Shown piece by piece: positions 46,367 to 59,448 of a stretch of DNA of 64,000 bases (positions are counted from its first letter, which is position 1; every line of letters starts with the position of its first letter). Both the position numbers and the translations under genes were made by a program. The stretch is from Escallonia rubra (taxonomy: Eukaryota > Streptophyta > Magnoliopsida > Escalloniales > Escalloniaceae), in the NCBI GenBank assembly GCA_033065855.1, contig JAVXUO010003215.1:394862-458861 (forward strand). Reading direction: 5' to 3'. The notes below the pieces were generated by a model. The model made no database searches, was not told the origin of the DNA, and was given only the letters and a program-made list of their open reading frames with translations.

Positions 46367-48125
46367 AAATAATTAAATAACATTTTTTTTCTTCACCTTC
46401 GAAGAAATTCTCTCTTTTTTTTTGCACCCTGAGAAACAAAAAGGAATAAGAAAAAAAAATACTTTCACCTTTTGAAAATTAGTATTAAACAAACTACAGT
46501 AACTGTCATCATTGTTCTCAAAAATTATTCTTCATTTTTTTAAGAATAAGTGAAAGTACAAACAACATAAGTCTTATAAAACATAGGTTTAAGAGTTGCC
46601 CATGAAGGAAAAGGCATTAAAACTTGACAAGTATCTTTTGGTAGCATTCTTTTGATATAGTTGTTGCTGAAATTTCGAGCATCGAACAAGTATACTTTAA
46701 ATAAGATTGGATTGCGAGCGGTAAACGCAAATTTGGATTTAACAAAAGAAAATTTAAAGAGGGAAAAGCAAAACTTTAAATTGTTTTAATTTGATCATTT
46801 GTGTCGATCATGACAATATCTTCTACTACAAGCTAATTTTTGTTTTTCCCCTGAAATGTCAATTAACAAAGTTAAAGACTTTTTGGCTGTATCATACAAA
46901 AGGATTGCCGGCAATTATGTTATGATCATACCTGTATTTTTTCCATTTGTTTTTGTTTTTTGGCGGTGTAAACATAATATGAGAGATTGACAAATAGTGT
47001 AAATAACGTCCCTTCCGTGAAAAAATAATCCATTGATGGTGGGTGAGATACTGACTTAAAACCTTGGACAAGTTTTAAATACATCAACTTTAACATGAGA
47101 GACACACAAACTTATTGAAGTTTGTACTAGATTTTATTTGTCTCGCGCTTTGGGGGTTCGAATTCCATCTCCCCCACATAAGCCACCTTTTTTTATGGTT
47201 CTAGAAGTTGTCAAATAGCAAGCTTGTCCAACATTTACAAATTTTAATGACCCTATGGTCACAACCAGTCATATTTGCATGAAAATGATGGATACCATAG
47301 AGATAAAGCTACAAATTCCCAGAACTTTGGCCCACTTGTTCTGAGCAGTCGTGTATAGACACATGCCCAACACTTTATGCTGTAACAATTCCCCCACCAA
47401 TATGAACCAGGATGTATATAGGTTTCTAATGGAAGAACAAAGCAAGTAAAGGTTGGAAATTGAAAATAGACTTTGGGACAATGTTATGGCATAACGTGAT
47501 TCACGCAGCCGACACCTAATTAGCTCGGGGACCAGCCTGGTATGATGAAGACAATGACGACCACGAGAGTGACAACCAATATTGTAGTATAAGCTTACCT
47601 AAATCAATACTATAACTATAACAGGTGTGTGTTTGTTGGAGTTTAATATAGACACGAATATAAGCTAGTCACAAACAATTAATTAGGCGGCTCGCACGAG
47701 CCTTTGGCTACATTTTTTTACCTACTTTTTGGGGGTTAGGACGGAGCTTCGCTTCAAACGTTGTTTGGAGAATTGTTGACTTTTACGGTATGAAAATTTT
47801 AACGATACAAATGTTGTTAATGTAAAAAACAAAATGTGGGTTTAGTATCACAAAAGACAAATTAAAGGAGAGAGTTTTAGAATTTTAATTGACAAAAGCA
47901 AAGCATTATAGATGGTAGACCCCCACTGGCGCTGATATAAGAGCAGAGCCCAAAGCTCAAAATCCCAACTACACCATTCACCTTGAAGATACTATCTGTA
48001 TCAGCAAAAGCCGCCGAGTACATGAACATCCCAAAGCTCGAACTCCAAAAGGGTTGTCCCTCCATTAATTTCCTGAAGATTACCACAAAAGTTATCTGGG
48101 CAGTGCTGGCTTAAGATCCAGCAAG
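46367..48125. other. Intergenic and HD-Zip upstream region
   Basis: No supported gene. Hydrophobic minus-strand ORFs at 47269-47481 and 47877-48086 are not assigned. The last several hundred bases presumably contain the HD-Zip promoter and 5' UTR; no clear TATA box is claimed. Confidence 0.4.
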
Positions 48126-48951
48126 ATGCTAGATGGGGCAGAATACTCTTTCCCAGAGATGGTGGGGGCAGATGCAGAGTGCATCACCATCTTTGATTCA
48201 GCAGTATCAAAGAGGAAGAGCAAGAGCAAAAGCAAAAACAGATTCAACGATGATCAAATCAAATCGTTGGAGAACATATTTGAGACCGAGTCGAAGCTTG
48301 AGCCGCGAAAAAAGCTGCAATTGGCAAGAGATCTTGGATTACAACCGCGGCAAGTTGCAATATGGTTTCAGAACAAGAGAGCTCGATGGAAGTCAAAGCA
48401 GCTCGAGAGAGACTACGAAATACTACGGGCCAATTACAACAATCTGGCTTCCCAGTTGGAAGTCCAAAAGAAAGAGAAGCAGTCATTAGTTATACAGGTA
48501 ATACAAGAACTTTTTGTTCACATGGGTGATCAAACAGCATTCTTGCTTTTCAATCAGAAGCTTAAGAAGTTGTTTTTGAATTTCAGAGTTGCAAAGGCTA
48601 CGAGATAAGCCGCACAAACCGGTGAAGGATGGCCAGTGTTGTGTGCAAGCAATAGACTCCAGAGATAAAATCGATGGAACACCAGATTATGAAGATAACA
48701 TCACAAGTGATATTGAATTAAAGCCCAGCTTATCGCTGGACGGATCAGAACATGGAGTCAGTGTCCTTTCAGACGATGATAGCAGCATAAAAACAGAGTA
48801 CTTTGGATTGAATGAGGAGCCTGGCCTTCTCAACATGGTGGAAACTGCAGATGGTACTTTGAGATCGCGCGAGGACTGGGACAGTCTGGAGTCGAACGGT
48901 ATGTTGGAGCAGTCTACTGATAGTTCTCAGTGGTGGGACTTCTGGTCTTGA
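48126..48951 (+). CDS. HB12: HD-Zip class I transcription factor, ATHB-7/ATHB-12 type
   Basis: Two exons, 48126-48497 and 48589-48951, joined at CAG/GTAATA and TTTCAGAG/TTG (phase 0), give a 244-residue protein. The homeodomain is at about 30-89, with recognition helix [15 protein letters not shown]. The leucine zipper follows directly, with Leu at 93, 100, 107, 121 and 128 and one break near 114. The C-terminus has [17 protein letters not shown] and the terminal WWDFWS, features of the ATHB-7/ATHB-12 subgroup. HD-Zip I proteins bind the pseudopalindrome CAATNATTG as dimers; this subgroup is induced by ABA and drought and attenuates ABA signalling and growth. Whether it is orthologous to HB7 or HB12 cannot be decided here. 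If the acceptor two bases earlier (TTTCAG/AG) were used, the frame would break, which fixes the junction. Confidence 0.93.
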
Positions 48952-50957
48952 ATGTATAAATCATTGAACAGTATGGAGGAAATGTATCCAAATAACCTTC
49001 CATGTGTTGATAGGACTTGAGAAAGTCATGGGGTGGTGAAGAACCTCAAAGCTTCTATGAATTCACATGCCAATGTGGCCACTGCAAAGAGTGCCAGTGT
49101 TGCACTGATCACATCCCACCAGAGAATGCAGAGGCCAAATATTATGCTTTAGCAGACACATGGAGACATCCACAGAGCTGAAGCATAACCAAGTAGACAT
49201 TGTGGTCAATTGAGAGAGATGAAGAGAGGAGCCGGGGGGGGGAGAGAGATAGAAGGGATCCTTTTCTATAGTGTACAAAGCTTAGTTACTGTCTTGGTCC
49301 TGCATGGTTGATTTGAAACAGATCCTCAAACCACAATAGAATTGCTCATACACTAAAAACAGTAGAAATATGTGGCTTACAATAACCAAATTAAGGAACA
49401 ACAGAACTTATGAAGATTCTAATCCGTTCTGCGGAAGAGGATTTTTGGATCGGGACTGATTCAATTCCCCGCAACATGAATGCATTACCAACCCATATTT
49501 ACATGAATGTGTTGCGGATCTGTACGGCACAACTCAAGGAACCTTTTCGTATCAGTCACAGCACCCGATCACCACAGATACTTGTATGCATAAAAAAACA
49601 GTTACGAATATATCTGTATGCAATGGACCACGACTGACCACCTAAGAGTTGTATATCGAAACATACCTTTACTTCGTCCCTGCATATGATGCCAAGGATC
49701 AATGTTTGAATTCCATGCTTTTCCGGGACTGAGAGTTTCTTGATGAAGCTTTTCCTTGCATCAATAGCCGAGTTTTCGACTACAGAGGGTTGCATTCTTG
49801 TCTTGGTGGTTTAGTACAACTTTGATTAGGGTAATGTTGATCTACTCGTAACGTGGAGATCACGAGTTTGAGACGCCAAAACAGCAATTTCACAAACTCC
49901 AGGTAAAGACTCAGTATATTCGACCTCGTGCACCAGGTCACCTTTGATTTGTCAAAGAAAAGAAAACACTGATGGCGGGTTTTTCATTCTAACCAAGTCA
50001 TCTTTAAGTTTGATGCTGGATTGAAATCTTTCCAGTTGCTAGTGCATGTAATCGTATCCTAAACCACAAGAATGCTAATGTTAATGGTTGTAGTTTATTC
50101 TTCCTAGTTTTCTCCATTTCATCGGCTCACGCAATTGCCTTTTTTGAGGTATTCCACACTTTTTAGATCTTAAAAAAGTGGTACAAGAGCAACATATGGT
50201 CTATGCGGAAGGTGTATGATATGGTGGTTGTGGGAATTATAGAAAGAGGTTTTCTCAAGCATTTGACTTCCAAACAAGGGTACCAAGTGTGCCATATTTT
50301 GCTTAAACAAGATTCTGGGGAAACTGATTTACCATATTTGGTGGAGCTTTATGAGATTCTGGGTTGGAAAGCAAGGTAAAGGGAACTTGATAAATAGCAA
50401 TTGGTGTGACCTTGGTTGGACATGATGAAATTTTCTTATCTTGATAACTTACAATCAAGGTTGATACACTCGTGTCAGTAAGGAACACATAGAAGATGAA
50501 GATTGTGAGTAAGGTTCTATGAACTTCAAGTTATGGAACTACCTAAATAAGTTTTAAGCTACCTTACTACATCATGTGACAAAGTTATTTATGCACAAGG
50601 AGAGTTTCCGAACTAGTAAGTGGCCACACCTCCCTAGAGCATCCTCTTCCTCTCTTGGTAGAACCTTATGCAGAATGGCAAAGGCTCGCACCTATCAGCT
50701 ATACCATCAGATACTGAGATGTGGCCATGAGTCCTCGAAGCTAGTATGAACCTAGAGCAGATTGCCTCCCATATTCCCTTCCTAATCAAAGCAATAGATT
50801 GCGGTATAGGAGCAGGGGACACGAATCCGCTGCACTAACCATATATGGTTCCAGCAATATTGTTGTGACTTAATCCCAGCCCTACAAATTAATCCCGCAA
50901 ACCCAATGCACCATCTTTTGCCACGTCACCTACCCCAAACCAGCTCGAACATCTCTA
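48952..50957. other. HD-Zip 3' flank and intergenic DNA
   Basis: The first few hundred bases probably hold the HD-Zip 3' UTR. The rest has no recognisable domain-bearing ORF or element ends. Confidence 0.4.
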
Positions 50958-51306
50958 ACCCCCCCCCCCCCCCCCTCTCTGTTGATCGAGGTGTTGTCGC
51001 TGGACCGTGGACGTCCCTGTTGTTGCCTTCTCTTCCCGCCGATCCCTGTCGGTGCCTCTTCTTCCTCTGTCATTGCCTCCCCTCTCCCCCCCCCCCCCCC
51101 CCCCCCCGCCCCGGCCCCCCGAACCCACCTCCACCAGAGGATGTCGATCTACACCACCAGTAGAAAGTTAATCAACACCACCATAGAAACTTGATCTATA
51201 CCTCCCTCGATCAACACCACTCGCAAACCCACCTCTCAGTAGATCGAATTTGTGTGTGTGTGTGTGTGTGTGGGGGGGGGGGGGGGACGAGAGAGAGAGA
51301 GAGATT
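50958..51306. repeat. Cytosine runs and (GT)n(G)n(GA)n tract
   Basis: C runs at about 50959-50975 and 51087-51107, and a compound (GT)n, G-run, (GA)n tract at about 51252-51305. The CT/C-rich sequence between them gives Pro/Ser-rich ORFs that are composition artefacts. Confidence 0.75.
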
Positions 51307-52766
51307 CCTACTGGTTTCGTTTGGTAACATGACAAAAGGATGGGCATCGGGTTTGTGAGATTAATTTGGACGGCTGGGATTAGGTCACAATACCTCTGTC
51401 GTAACCATAGTTACTATACAGGATATGGATCCCTTGCAGTAACTATGATTACAACACCGCCAATGAACACCTACGCAGATGAGGATTTTGAAAGTATGTT
51501 GTATCCCTTCAATGACCGCATCTGAGCACCTGCCTAGATCTTGGCAGTAATAGTCCAACAACGGTATAAGATTCTATGATCTATGATTGAGGAGTTACAT
51601 TGAGGAGAGCCTATTTTCTATTGAGTTAATGATACTTGACATTTTTAGGGTTTGCCTTGTTAGAGCCAGCTTCCCCTATTTATTGAATTACACTAACGGA
51701 CACTTGTATATAGTTCACATAGTTACTAGAATTAGTGAAAAGACAGTAGTACCCCCATTAAGAAATAAATTATTCCCAACCACCACAACCAAGATCTGAC
51801 CTATTTACCACCATTACACCGGCCAAATCACACATGGCTCCCTCCTGCAAAGGCTTGGCGTTGCTGCCCCGCAACCAACATTGAAACGAACCCACCACTG
51901 CCGATCTACACCACAACTACCACTGTCCCGCCACCACCATTAAAGATGAACTCACCATTACCTACTACAACCATCACCCGAAAAAACCACCACCACCAAT
52001 CTACACCACAACGAACACTACCCCGCCACCACCACCCAAAACAAACCCACCACCTCCGATCTTCAGACAATCACCACTGCCCCACTACCACCAGCTGTTA
52101 TCACCACCCACCACCACTACTGATATTTTCAACCACCACCAAGCCCACCATACAAATTGAGTTACAACCGTCACCACCACGAAAAAGGGAGCTCTAGCAC
52201 CGCTTTAGTATGATAGAAGGGTCTTACTGATCAATTAGCATGCTTGTCTGCCCTTGATTGACTGGTTAAAAAATGGGTAAGCCTCGATCAATATATCTCT
52301 TCGATCTTCTTTTCTGAGCATGAGCCGTTTGCTCTTCGTAGCCCTCATATCGTCACTATCGAAGAGGACGACAACAACCAACGTTTGGTGCAACACCTTG
52401 AAATGGCACCTTAATTTAGGAAACATATAAAAGTCGTTTGTCAACCGATGGACTCATCTTCAATGCCATTTAGGCTCCACTGTTCATTCCTCTTAAACCT
52501 ATTGCTGCTACTTATGTGTTAGGCCTTTTATTTCTATTTCATGATTTTTTTTGGTTCCTTTCTTATGGGTCCTTGGAATACAGTTTGGGTATACTAACAT
52601 ATTAAACTCAAATATTTTCAAGTTACAATAATAAGTATACAAACTATTAAATACTACTCCATAAGCCACACTAAATCCAAACAACTAAAGCCACTACGAT
52701 GCATTCTTAGTGATTTGGAAGGCACCATAAAATTTAAATTTATTATTAACAGAACAAAATGTATTA
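51307..52766. other. Intergenic, CCA-rich stretch
   Basis: A CCACCA-rich low-complexity stretch at 51775-52185 resembles cores of non-autonomous elements, but I could not find paired ends. No gene supported. Confidence 0.4.
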
Positions 52767-53022
52767 CTCTGTCCGTCCCTACAAAATTGGTCACTTTTTC
52801 TTTTTGAATTGTCTTAAAAAAATTTGATCATTTTCAAAATTAAGAAATGATTTTGTAAATGTTAATCCATGTTTACCATTTTTGCATTTTTTTTTATTCA
52901 ATTTATGTCTCTACATTTAATCTTCCATCAACTCATTTTCTCTCGACCAACTTCCTTTCTCCCCACACTCTCTCCTCTGCGTGTCAAGTCAAAGTTGAGC
53001 AATTTTTTTTAGACGGAAGGAG
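52767..53022. mobile_element. Stowaway-like (Tc1/Mariner) MITE
   Basis: Begins CTCTGTCCGTCCC and ends with AGACGGAAGGAG, the Stowaway-type CTCCCTCCGTCCC terminus with a few changes, flanked by TA on both sides (52765-52766, 53023-53024). 256 bp, AT-rich, non-coding. Confidence 0.8.
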
Positions 53023-53897
53023 TATTAAATAAGCATAAGTTATTGTTAAAATGATCGATGAAGTGTCAGTACTGCTCATGAATTTGCAATACATTTTTTA
53101 TTTTGAAAATTAAAGCATTTAATCAAATTTGAGTAATTTTTAATTATTTGATCATAAGCTTTATTCTTTTCATAGTAATTATTATTGCTAGAAAGTTTAA
53201 AACCACTTGCAATGCGCAGTAGCCTAACCCCGTTGACGGGTACAAGAATTTTGTAACTGTTTGCACCAATAAATAATTTTTACTAATGTCTTCAATTAAA
53301 TGTCACTAATTGGCATTAACTTTTATTAATATTTGTCAAAAGGAGATAATAACGCAGTCAAATCAAGAAGTTACTCACTTATGAAAAAGTGTTCCTATTA
53401 ATGATGGATAAGTGTAGTTAGTTACTTATTGGTGGATAATTATTTTTAAAGTGGGTGGTTTGTCTTGTAGTAATAGTTATTTTTTATAAATGAACTATAA
53501 ATGCGGGGTGAAAGAAGCAAAGGGGACACAATCAAAAGACAACTCAAACAAAAACTTAATTGCAAGTCTTTTATCTTTTTTCTCGCCTCCTGTTAATAGT
53601 GGCCCTTAGTCTGTTTATGTCAATTGACTTATTGGTACGGGTTACTATTTTTCTTGGGACCGCAGTCTGTATTATTCGATTAATTAAAATTTTCAGTTTT
53701 AGTTATTCTTTATATTAAAAAGATTTTAATTTAGAGAAGTTCTCATACACATGACGCAAACAACACTAGGCAATTGCAATTTGCCGTCGAGCGTAAACAG
53801 TAAGAGAAACCTGACTCCAAACTGAAGAAAGGGCTGCTCAAATCAGACCCGCACAGAGGAAGAAAAGTGAGGACGAGAGAGAGAAGGGGGGAGAGGG
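53023..53897. promoter_or_regulatory. Upstream region of the At1g16860-like gene
   Basis: AT-rich DNA ending in a GA-rich leader (53860-53895) directly before the start codon. No specific motif is claimed. Confidence 0.35.
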
Positions 53898-56800
53898 ATG
53901 AACGACCTGTCTAATACACCCTTAACGGACGCCGGCCACCGCCACTACACCTGCTTGCCCATCCCAACTCTAGCGATATACGTGCTCGCGCTGCTCTTCC
54001 TCATTGGCCTCGGCGTCTCCATTTTCATCCTCGCCGTGGTCCACAACGCCCTCTTCCTCCTCCTCCTGCTCTCCCTCGCCGCTCTCGTGGCCGCGTTCTT
54101 GCTCTGGAACTCGCTCAACTGGCGGCGAAACGGCGCCGTCCTCTTTTACCTCCGCTCCTTCCCCGATTCCGACCTTCGTTTCGCACGTGACGGCGACCTT
54201 GTCAAGATCACTGGGGTATAGTCCCTCTAACTCCACGTCAATTCCTTTCTAGGGTTTTATTCTGCATCTTTATTCGATTGTGGTACATGTGGGTAGATGA
54301 CTTGTGGTGTATGATTCATAGTTATTAAGAAAATACAGAGGTAATAATAAGTACATTTTGTTTGGCAAATTAAAAAGTATATTTTTATGTTTGACGATAA
54401 AGGCCCATAATGTTTAGGACTATTGGAGTGTTTGTGATTGATTTTGAAATGCTTAAACCTGCTTTAAACAGTTTGTTTAGTATTTGGCAAAATACTCCTC
54501 AGAAACTGAGAAAGTGTTTGAAACCAAAAAAGGAGTTTCTGGATATAAATACTTTCGGATAAACAGGTGTTGACTGATAGAGTACTTGATTACCCTCAAA
54601 TTATTTACAAAACGACATTGAATTTCCTTTAAGACCGTTCATTTTAGGGCTTACTGTTGGAATTGGGTTTTAAACCCATTGTGGAGAAGCAACTTTGACT
54701 CAATTTTCAAATGGGTTCCAAACCATAGCTTGGTTAGGAACAAATTAATTCACGTTCATCTATTGGAATAGATGATCGTGGTATATTCACATGTTTAAAA
54801 CGAATGAGAAGTGAATGAGAAAATTGAAGCTAAAGTTAGTGGTTCACCTTGAAAGGAAAAGAGTATCCCACATAGAAGAGATAAAGCCAATGTTGTCTCC
54901 TTATAAAGCTTAGCCTTGAGCTAAGGGATGGGCCCCTTGGGGGTACCCATGTTTTGTAAGGAGGGAGGACCTAGGTTGACCCAAGGTCCACCACACGCGC
55001 GCGCCGCCCGCCCCGCCCCGTCCCGGTCCGGTCCGTGGCCGTGGCTTGGGCTTGGGCTAGGCCCAATCAGGCTTTATTCTTTTTGGGACAAATAAATTTT
55101 ATTTATTTAATTTCCTTTCCGAAAAGTTGTGACCTTTCCTTTCCAACCAACCAGCTGTGAAGAGTTGCACCCCCCAGTGAATACTCTGTGTATAAAACCG
55201 AGTCAGTTTACAGAAGTTATGTACGAATTAAAAATCCCGAATTTTCTTTTCTTCTGTACAAGAGTCTGTCCAGTTTTAAGTGTTCGTAAAAGAAGAAAGA
55301 GTTCTACCATTGTTTGGTTCGCCGGGTCTGGAAATTTGGTGTGCTACTATTTTCAGACGTAGCCGTTGTATCCTGGGAGACTATCGTCAAGAACCGTCAG
55401 CACCGTTGCGGGACGAATAAAGTCTTAAGGACAGTGAATCAAATTCACGCCTCGGCCCCTTTTTCCTTTGCTGTTCTGCTTTTCTGCAATCCTGTTGTGA
55501 GTTCATTTTAATTGTTCTTGCAAAGACTATATGTTCTGTTTACTAAACTATATTTCAGTATTTCGTACTTAATTGTTTTCTGCACAAGTATACACAAAGT
55601 ATATATTTAGAACAACACTTACTAATCTCCAGTAAAAGAGAGGTATTTGTACCACATTTTTATTGGCTCTTTATACTTCTTTTAAAACTAATTGTTGGTG
55701 AGTTAAATTTTTTTACTAATCATCCGTATAAGTATTTTCAAGGGACATGGTGATACAAAATGGTAAGATAGTTAACCACAATATATAATTTGCTTATAAA
55801 ATATAAAGAATCTTGCCTGTGTTAAAAAATAACAGGATTTATTTCTTTGATGCCGTCGCTGGTCATTTACTCACATTAAAACTGTTTTCAACCGTTTTAT
55901 CCAAAGACATTTTGCAGCATTCAACGAGATTTTCGCCAAATTCAGTTACTGATTTTACACAAATTTGATTAGTTGAAAATTGTTTCCGTTTTGGTCTAAA
56001 ACTTGTTTTTCAGAATCAATCCCAAATGAGCTCAATAAAAGTTATATTGTTGTGTATGATGATAAATGGTGGCCCTTGCATGCCGTTGCATCAACATGTG
56101 GGGAGGATTAACATAAGCGACCTTACTTCCAAAATGTCTAGGTTGAACCACTGGCTCTCAAATGGACAGGGTTGGCAAGATAGTCGGTGTAGCTCATGTT
56201 GGGTCAGTTGCAGGGTAATTTTTCTTGTAGACAAGAAGGGATGGACGACAGGTAGGCAAAAGGGCAGGAGACAGAGAAATTTTCGACTGATGCCAATGAA
56301 GCTGACAGTACCCAATGACGGTGGAGAGAGAGAGAGAGAGAGAGATCCGCTTGTTCAACCCCTTCAAGGTGGAGTTATTAGGCATATTTATAGTGAAGGA
56401 TAATCACCCAAAGCATGCCAGTGCTGTGACCAGGCCTTCAAATCCATAGAGACTATTATTCTTAGGATGCAGTCTCATGGATGTCCAATTGACCACCCAA
56501 CCCTGCCTTATATTAAAGGCATTCCCTTACCTGCATTAAACGGCTTTACCATCTGCATTTGCTGCACTGAGACGCCTCGTTCATGAAGCTACTTTCGAGT
56601 TGGGGTCCTCTCCTAGTTGTTTTGTGTCAAGGATGCTCCGCCCAAGGCTATTGGTGCAGAAGGATGACAATTAACCCACCCAAAAGCTTAAGCAGTTAGG
56701 AAAGGCGCAACTAATCCTCATAAGGCTTATCGGGCTTCTCGTTTGATCTCCCCCTTAGTGGACCCCATGCTGTGGCTACCCTGCCAACAGGTCGGCGTTG

Positions 56801-58886
56801 GCCAGCCCACCGTAGTGGGTCCCGCAATAGGTTACCCTGTTCAGCAGGAACAATGCTTCTGCATTAGCCATGCTTTCCTGCCCTCATTTGGCAAGCCCTG
56901 GATCAGTTACCAGGCAGGCCAAGCAGTAGGCATCAAGGACGTACTACCTGACGAGCCTTTGTCTTAGCCCTTGTTCATGTACCATTTGATAAATCCCAAC
57001 CACAGGTGCTAAGGCACGCTATCCAGCCGAGTTGGGGCTGGCACGTAGGCCTTTTCTATTCTCGTCAATTCCTGGGCCAACATGCCCAGGCTCTATTCCC
57101 AGCCAGGGGCGACTGTATAGGCCCATCTCACATCAAGAGCGTGATCCCAAGGGCGTTCAGTGTCTCTCTAGCCTTTCCCCCGTGGATGACTTCCCTCATT
57201 AGGCGATCCCTTTGAATAGGGGTTAGCTGTGCGCGAGCATTAGGGTCCAATAATGGTCCTATGACGTTGTCATTTGAGAACGTCGCTCCTTATGTCACGG
57301 CCCTTGATTAGTACTTATTAACCCCCTGTGGGAGGACACATGGCGTACCCTGGTGTCCATGTGGCAATGAAGAGACCAACATCTACACCTACTTAATTTT
57401 TATCAACTACAGTGGTTTTATGATCTAGGTTTTCCGTCTTCTCACCATGGTTTGTGCAGAGAATCAATATGTGAGCATGATTATTAGTGTACGAGATTTG
57501 CAGTATATTTTTCACAGTAATGATGTCACATAATTGCAGGTTTTTTAGCTGCAATAGGTCTAATAGAGGAACTTGTGATCACCTTCATACCTGTGTAGTG
57601 TATGGTTTGCCCTTCTGTTGATGGCGAGCGAGGCATAATATCTTGTATTGTTGAATTCAGCTTGTTACTTGTGGGAGTATCTCTTTGGAATCTTCATATG
57701 AGAAGGTTGCACCATGTATTTACACGTCTACGTCATTGTATGAATTTGGGGAGCTTGGTCTGAAGCCTGCGGATGTTAAGGAGTCATGGTTCCAGTGGAG
57801 ACTTGTTTATTCAGAGGTATGCGAATACTCTAACCCTAGCCTGTGCTTTCTTTATGGTTTTAACATATCTATGAATTTGTTTGAGGTAAGTAACTGATAT
57901 CAGTTTGTGTCTATAGCCTCATCTATATTTAGGTGCATAGTAATATGCCTTTAGTTTAACTTGGGTGTTACCTAAATAGTTTCTTTCTTCTTAGGGAACT
58001 TCAGTTCTACTTCTATCTGAACTCTATCACTTGACTGCTGCTCAATCTATGTTATACTATCTACTTGAAATCAGCTATCTTTGATCATTTTCTGCTGCTT
58101 TGGATCTTGAAAGTCTAATATGACTGTCATATTCTTCTAACAAGATGAATCCTTAGTTCTGGATTCTGCAGTATCTGCATTTCATTTGGCCTGTCAGTGT
58201 ACACCTTTCCTTCGTCCTGTTAAGGTAGAAAACCGTGTCATAGTTTGTTACCTTCTTACTCTTATCTTAACTTTGATGAGAGACGAAGTAACTGATATCG
58301 CCAAGTCTGTCATATGTTGACGGCTGAAATATTCTCCATGGCAGAGATTCTCCGCAGATTTCTACTTAACTGATGGCAAATCTGGTATTACAGTGCTGGT
58401 GAAAGCTGGTCAAGGTTCCAAAGTTTTTCCTTTGATCGCTGAGAGCAGGCTTGTGAACAGTACAAGAAAATGCGAAATTCTGTCATCTCACCTGAGAAAA
58501 TGGTTAAATGACAGAAGCCTCCCGGTTGAAGCTCGATTATTGCGTTTGGAAGAAGGGTAAGGCATTTACTCCCAGTCCAGTTGAATAAATAACGATTACA
58601 AAGTCATTATCTGTTCAACTGGCGTCGGCACTTGTCCTTCATTAGAAACTTATTTTCTGTGAGTATTGGCAGGTACATAAAAGAAGGTAGCTCTGTCATC
58701 GTAATTGGAATGCTGCGCAGAAATGCTGATAGTACGATTATTGTTCAGCCGCCGGCTCTCATCTCTACAGGATGTCTATTGCGAAAGTTTCTTCTTCCAG
58801 TTGATGTTGATGGACTGATCCTTGGAGTTCCCAAGATGGCTGATACCATGACTAATTCAAAGTCAGTAAGCTGTGTAGAGCTGTAA
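53898..58886 (+). CDS. At1g16860/SHOU4-like membrane protein, four exons
   Basis: Exons 53898-54215, 57661-57816, 58345-58556 and 58673-58886 join with GT/AG at every junction and total 900 bp (299 residues). The joins restore conserved family text: KITG/LVTCGSISLESSYEKV, LEEG/YIKEGSSVIVIG. Two adjacent transmembrane segments lie at about 24-47 and 51-72 (LAIYVLALLFLIGLGVSIFI; FLLLLLSLAALVAAF). The C-terminal region has CIYTSTSLYEF and SADFYLTDGKSGITVLVKAG. Arabidopsis SHOU4 and SHOU4L (At1g78880, At1g16860) restrain exocytosis of cellulose synthase complexes; a related role here is inference. The protein is short: it lacks the long Ser/Gly-rich N-terminus of those two, so it belongs to the shorter type. 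Exon 1 is much more GC-rich than the rest. Intron 1 (3445 bp) contains a solo LTR. Confidence 0.92.
54655..55617 (+). mobile_element. Solo LTR in intron 1 of the At1g16860-like gene
   Basis: 963 bp beginning TGTTGG and ending CAACA, with TGTTG/CAACA inverted termini and an exact 5-bp duplication CTTAC (54650-54654, 55618-55622). It contains a TATA-like TATAAAG (54902-54908) and an AATAAAG signal followed by TCTTAAGGACAG (near 55417-55434), matching a motif in the solo LTR at 81-763. It is in sense orientation to the host gene, so its poly(A) signal could cause premature ends. Confidence 0.88.
55981..57440. other. GC-richer stretch within intron 1, possibly a decayed retroelement
   Basis: The segment is distinctly less AT-rich than the surrounding intron, includes a (GA)n tract at 56324-56345, and has fragmented ORFs (56743-56967, 57006-57215) without a recognised domain. 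The abrupt composition change suggests inserted DNA, but I find no ends. Confidence 0.35.
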
Positions 58887-59448
58887 CATCTCTGACATGT
58901 GAGAGAAATGTGCATATGTAGAACTTCAGAATTTGACTTCAAAATAATTTAAAGGTTAGCCCTCTTATACGAAGGACCTGTTTTCCTCCGTCCCTTTTCG
59001 GTCTGACGGACAATTGTGGCCGAGCTTGAGTGGACTTTAATTGCAACTGCAACTAGTTTATTAAGCGTTTTTTAATTGTTTCACTCATTCTACTTGTGAA
59101 GTTGTACTTCATTTATCTGCAACTTAGTTCTGCATTTCCCTTGTAGAAAAGAATTTGATTTTCTATTTCTTTCTCTTTTTTTGGGTGAAATAATCAAATT
59201 TGAATTTATATGGTCCGTCGATATGGGGATTTATATGGGGATTTGAACTCGAAATCTTAAGGTTATTCCTCAAGAGCCTTTGCCACTTGGGATCGAAGAA
59301 TCTGATTTAAGTAACAAATCTGTTTCATATGATATCATTGCAATTCTCTCCGTATCTTTTCGAAAACTTCAGCAACAAATTAAGGAAAAATATACCATGT
59401 TAATTCTTTTGACCAAACAACCCTACCCCTACCCCCACCCCCACAGGC
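58887..59448. other. 3' flank of the At1g16860-like gene
   Basis: Likely contains the 3' UTR. No other feature recognised. Confidence 0.4.

Noticed and set aside
47150-47185. GGGGTTCGAATTCC, resembling a tRNA T-arm
   Set aside because: No acceptor stem, D-arm or anticodon arm can be folded around it; probably part of an old repeat.
47269-48086. Hydrophobic minus-strand ORFs (47269-47481, 47877-48086) resembling membrane transporter pieces such as SWEETs
   Set aside because: Similarity is limited to hydrophobic composition and a few residues; no family motif or splice structure could be followed.
50906-51194. Pro/Ser-rich overlapping ORFs
   Set aside because: Generated by long cytosine runs; no coding evidence.
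57195-57230. CAAAGGGATCGC on the minus strand, resembling part of miR393
   Set aside because: Match is only about 12 nt and there is no complementary arm nearby.
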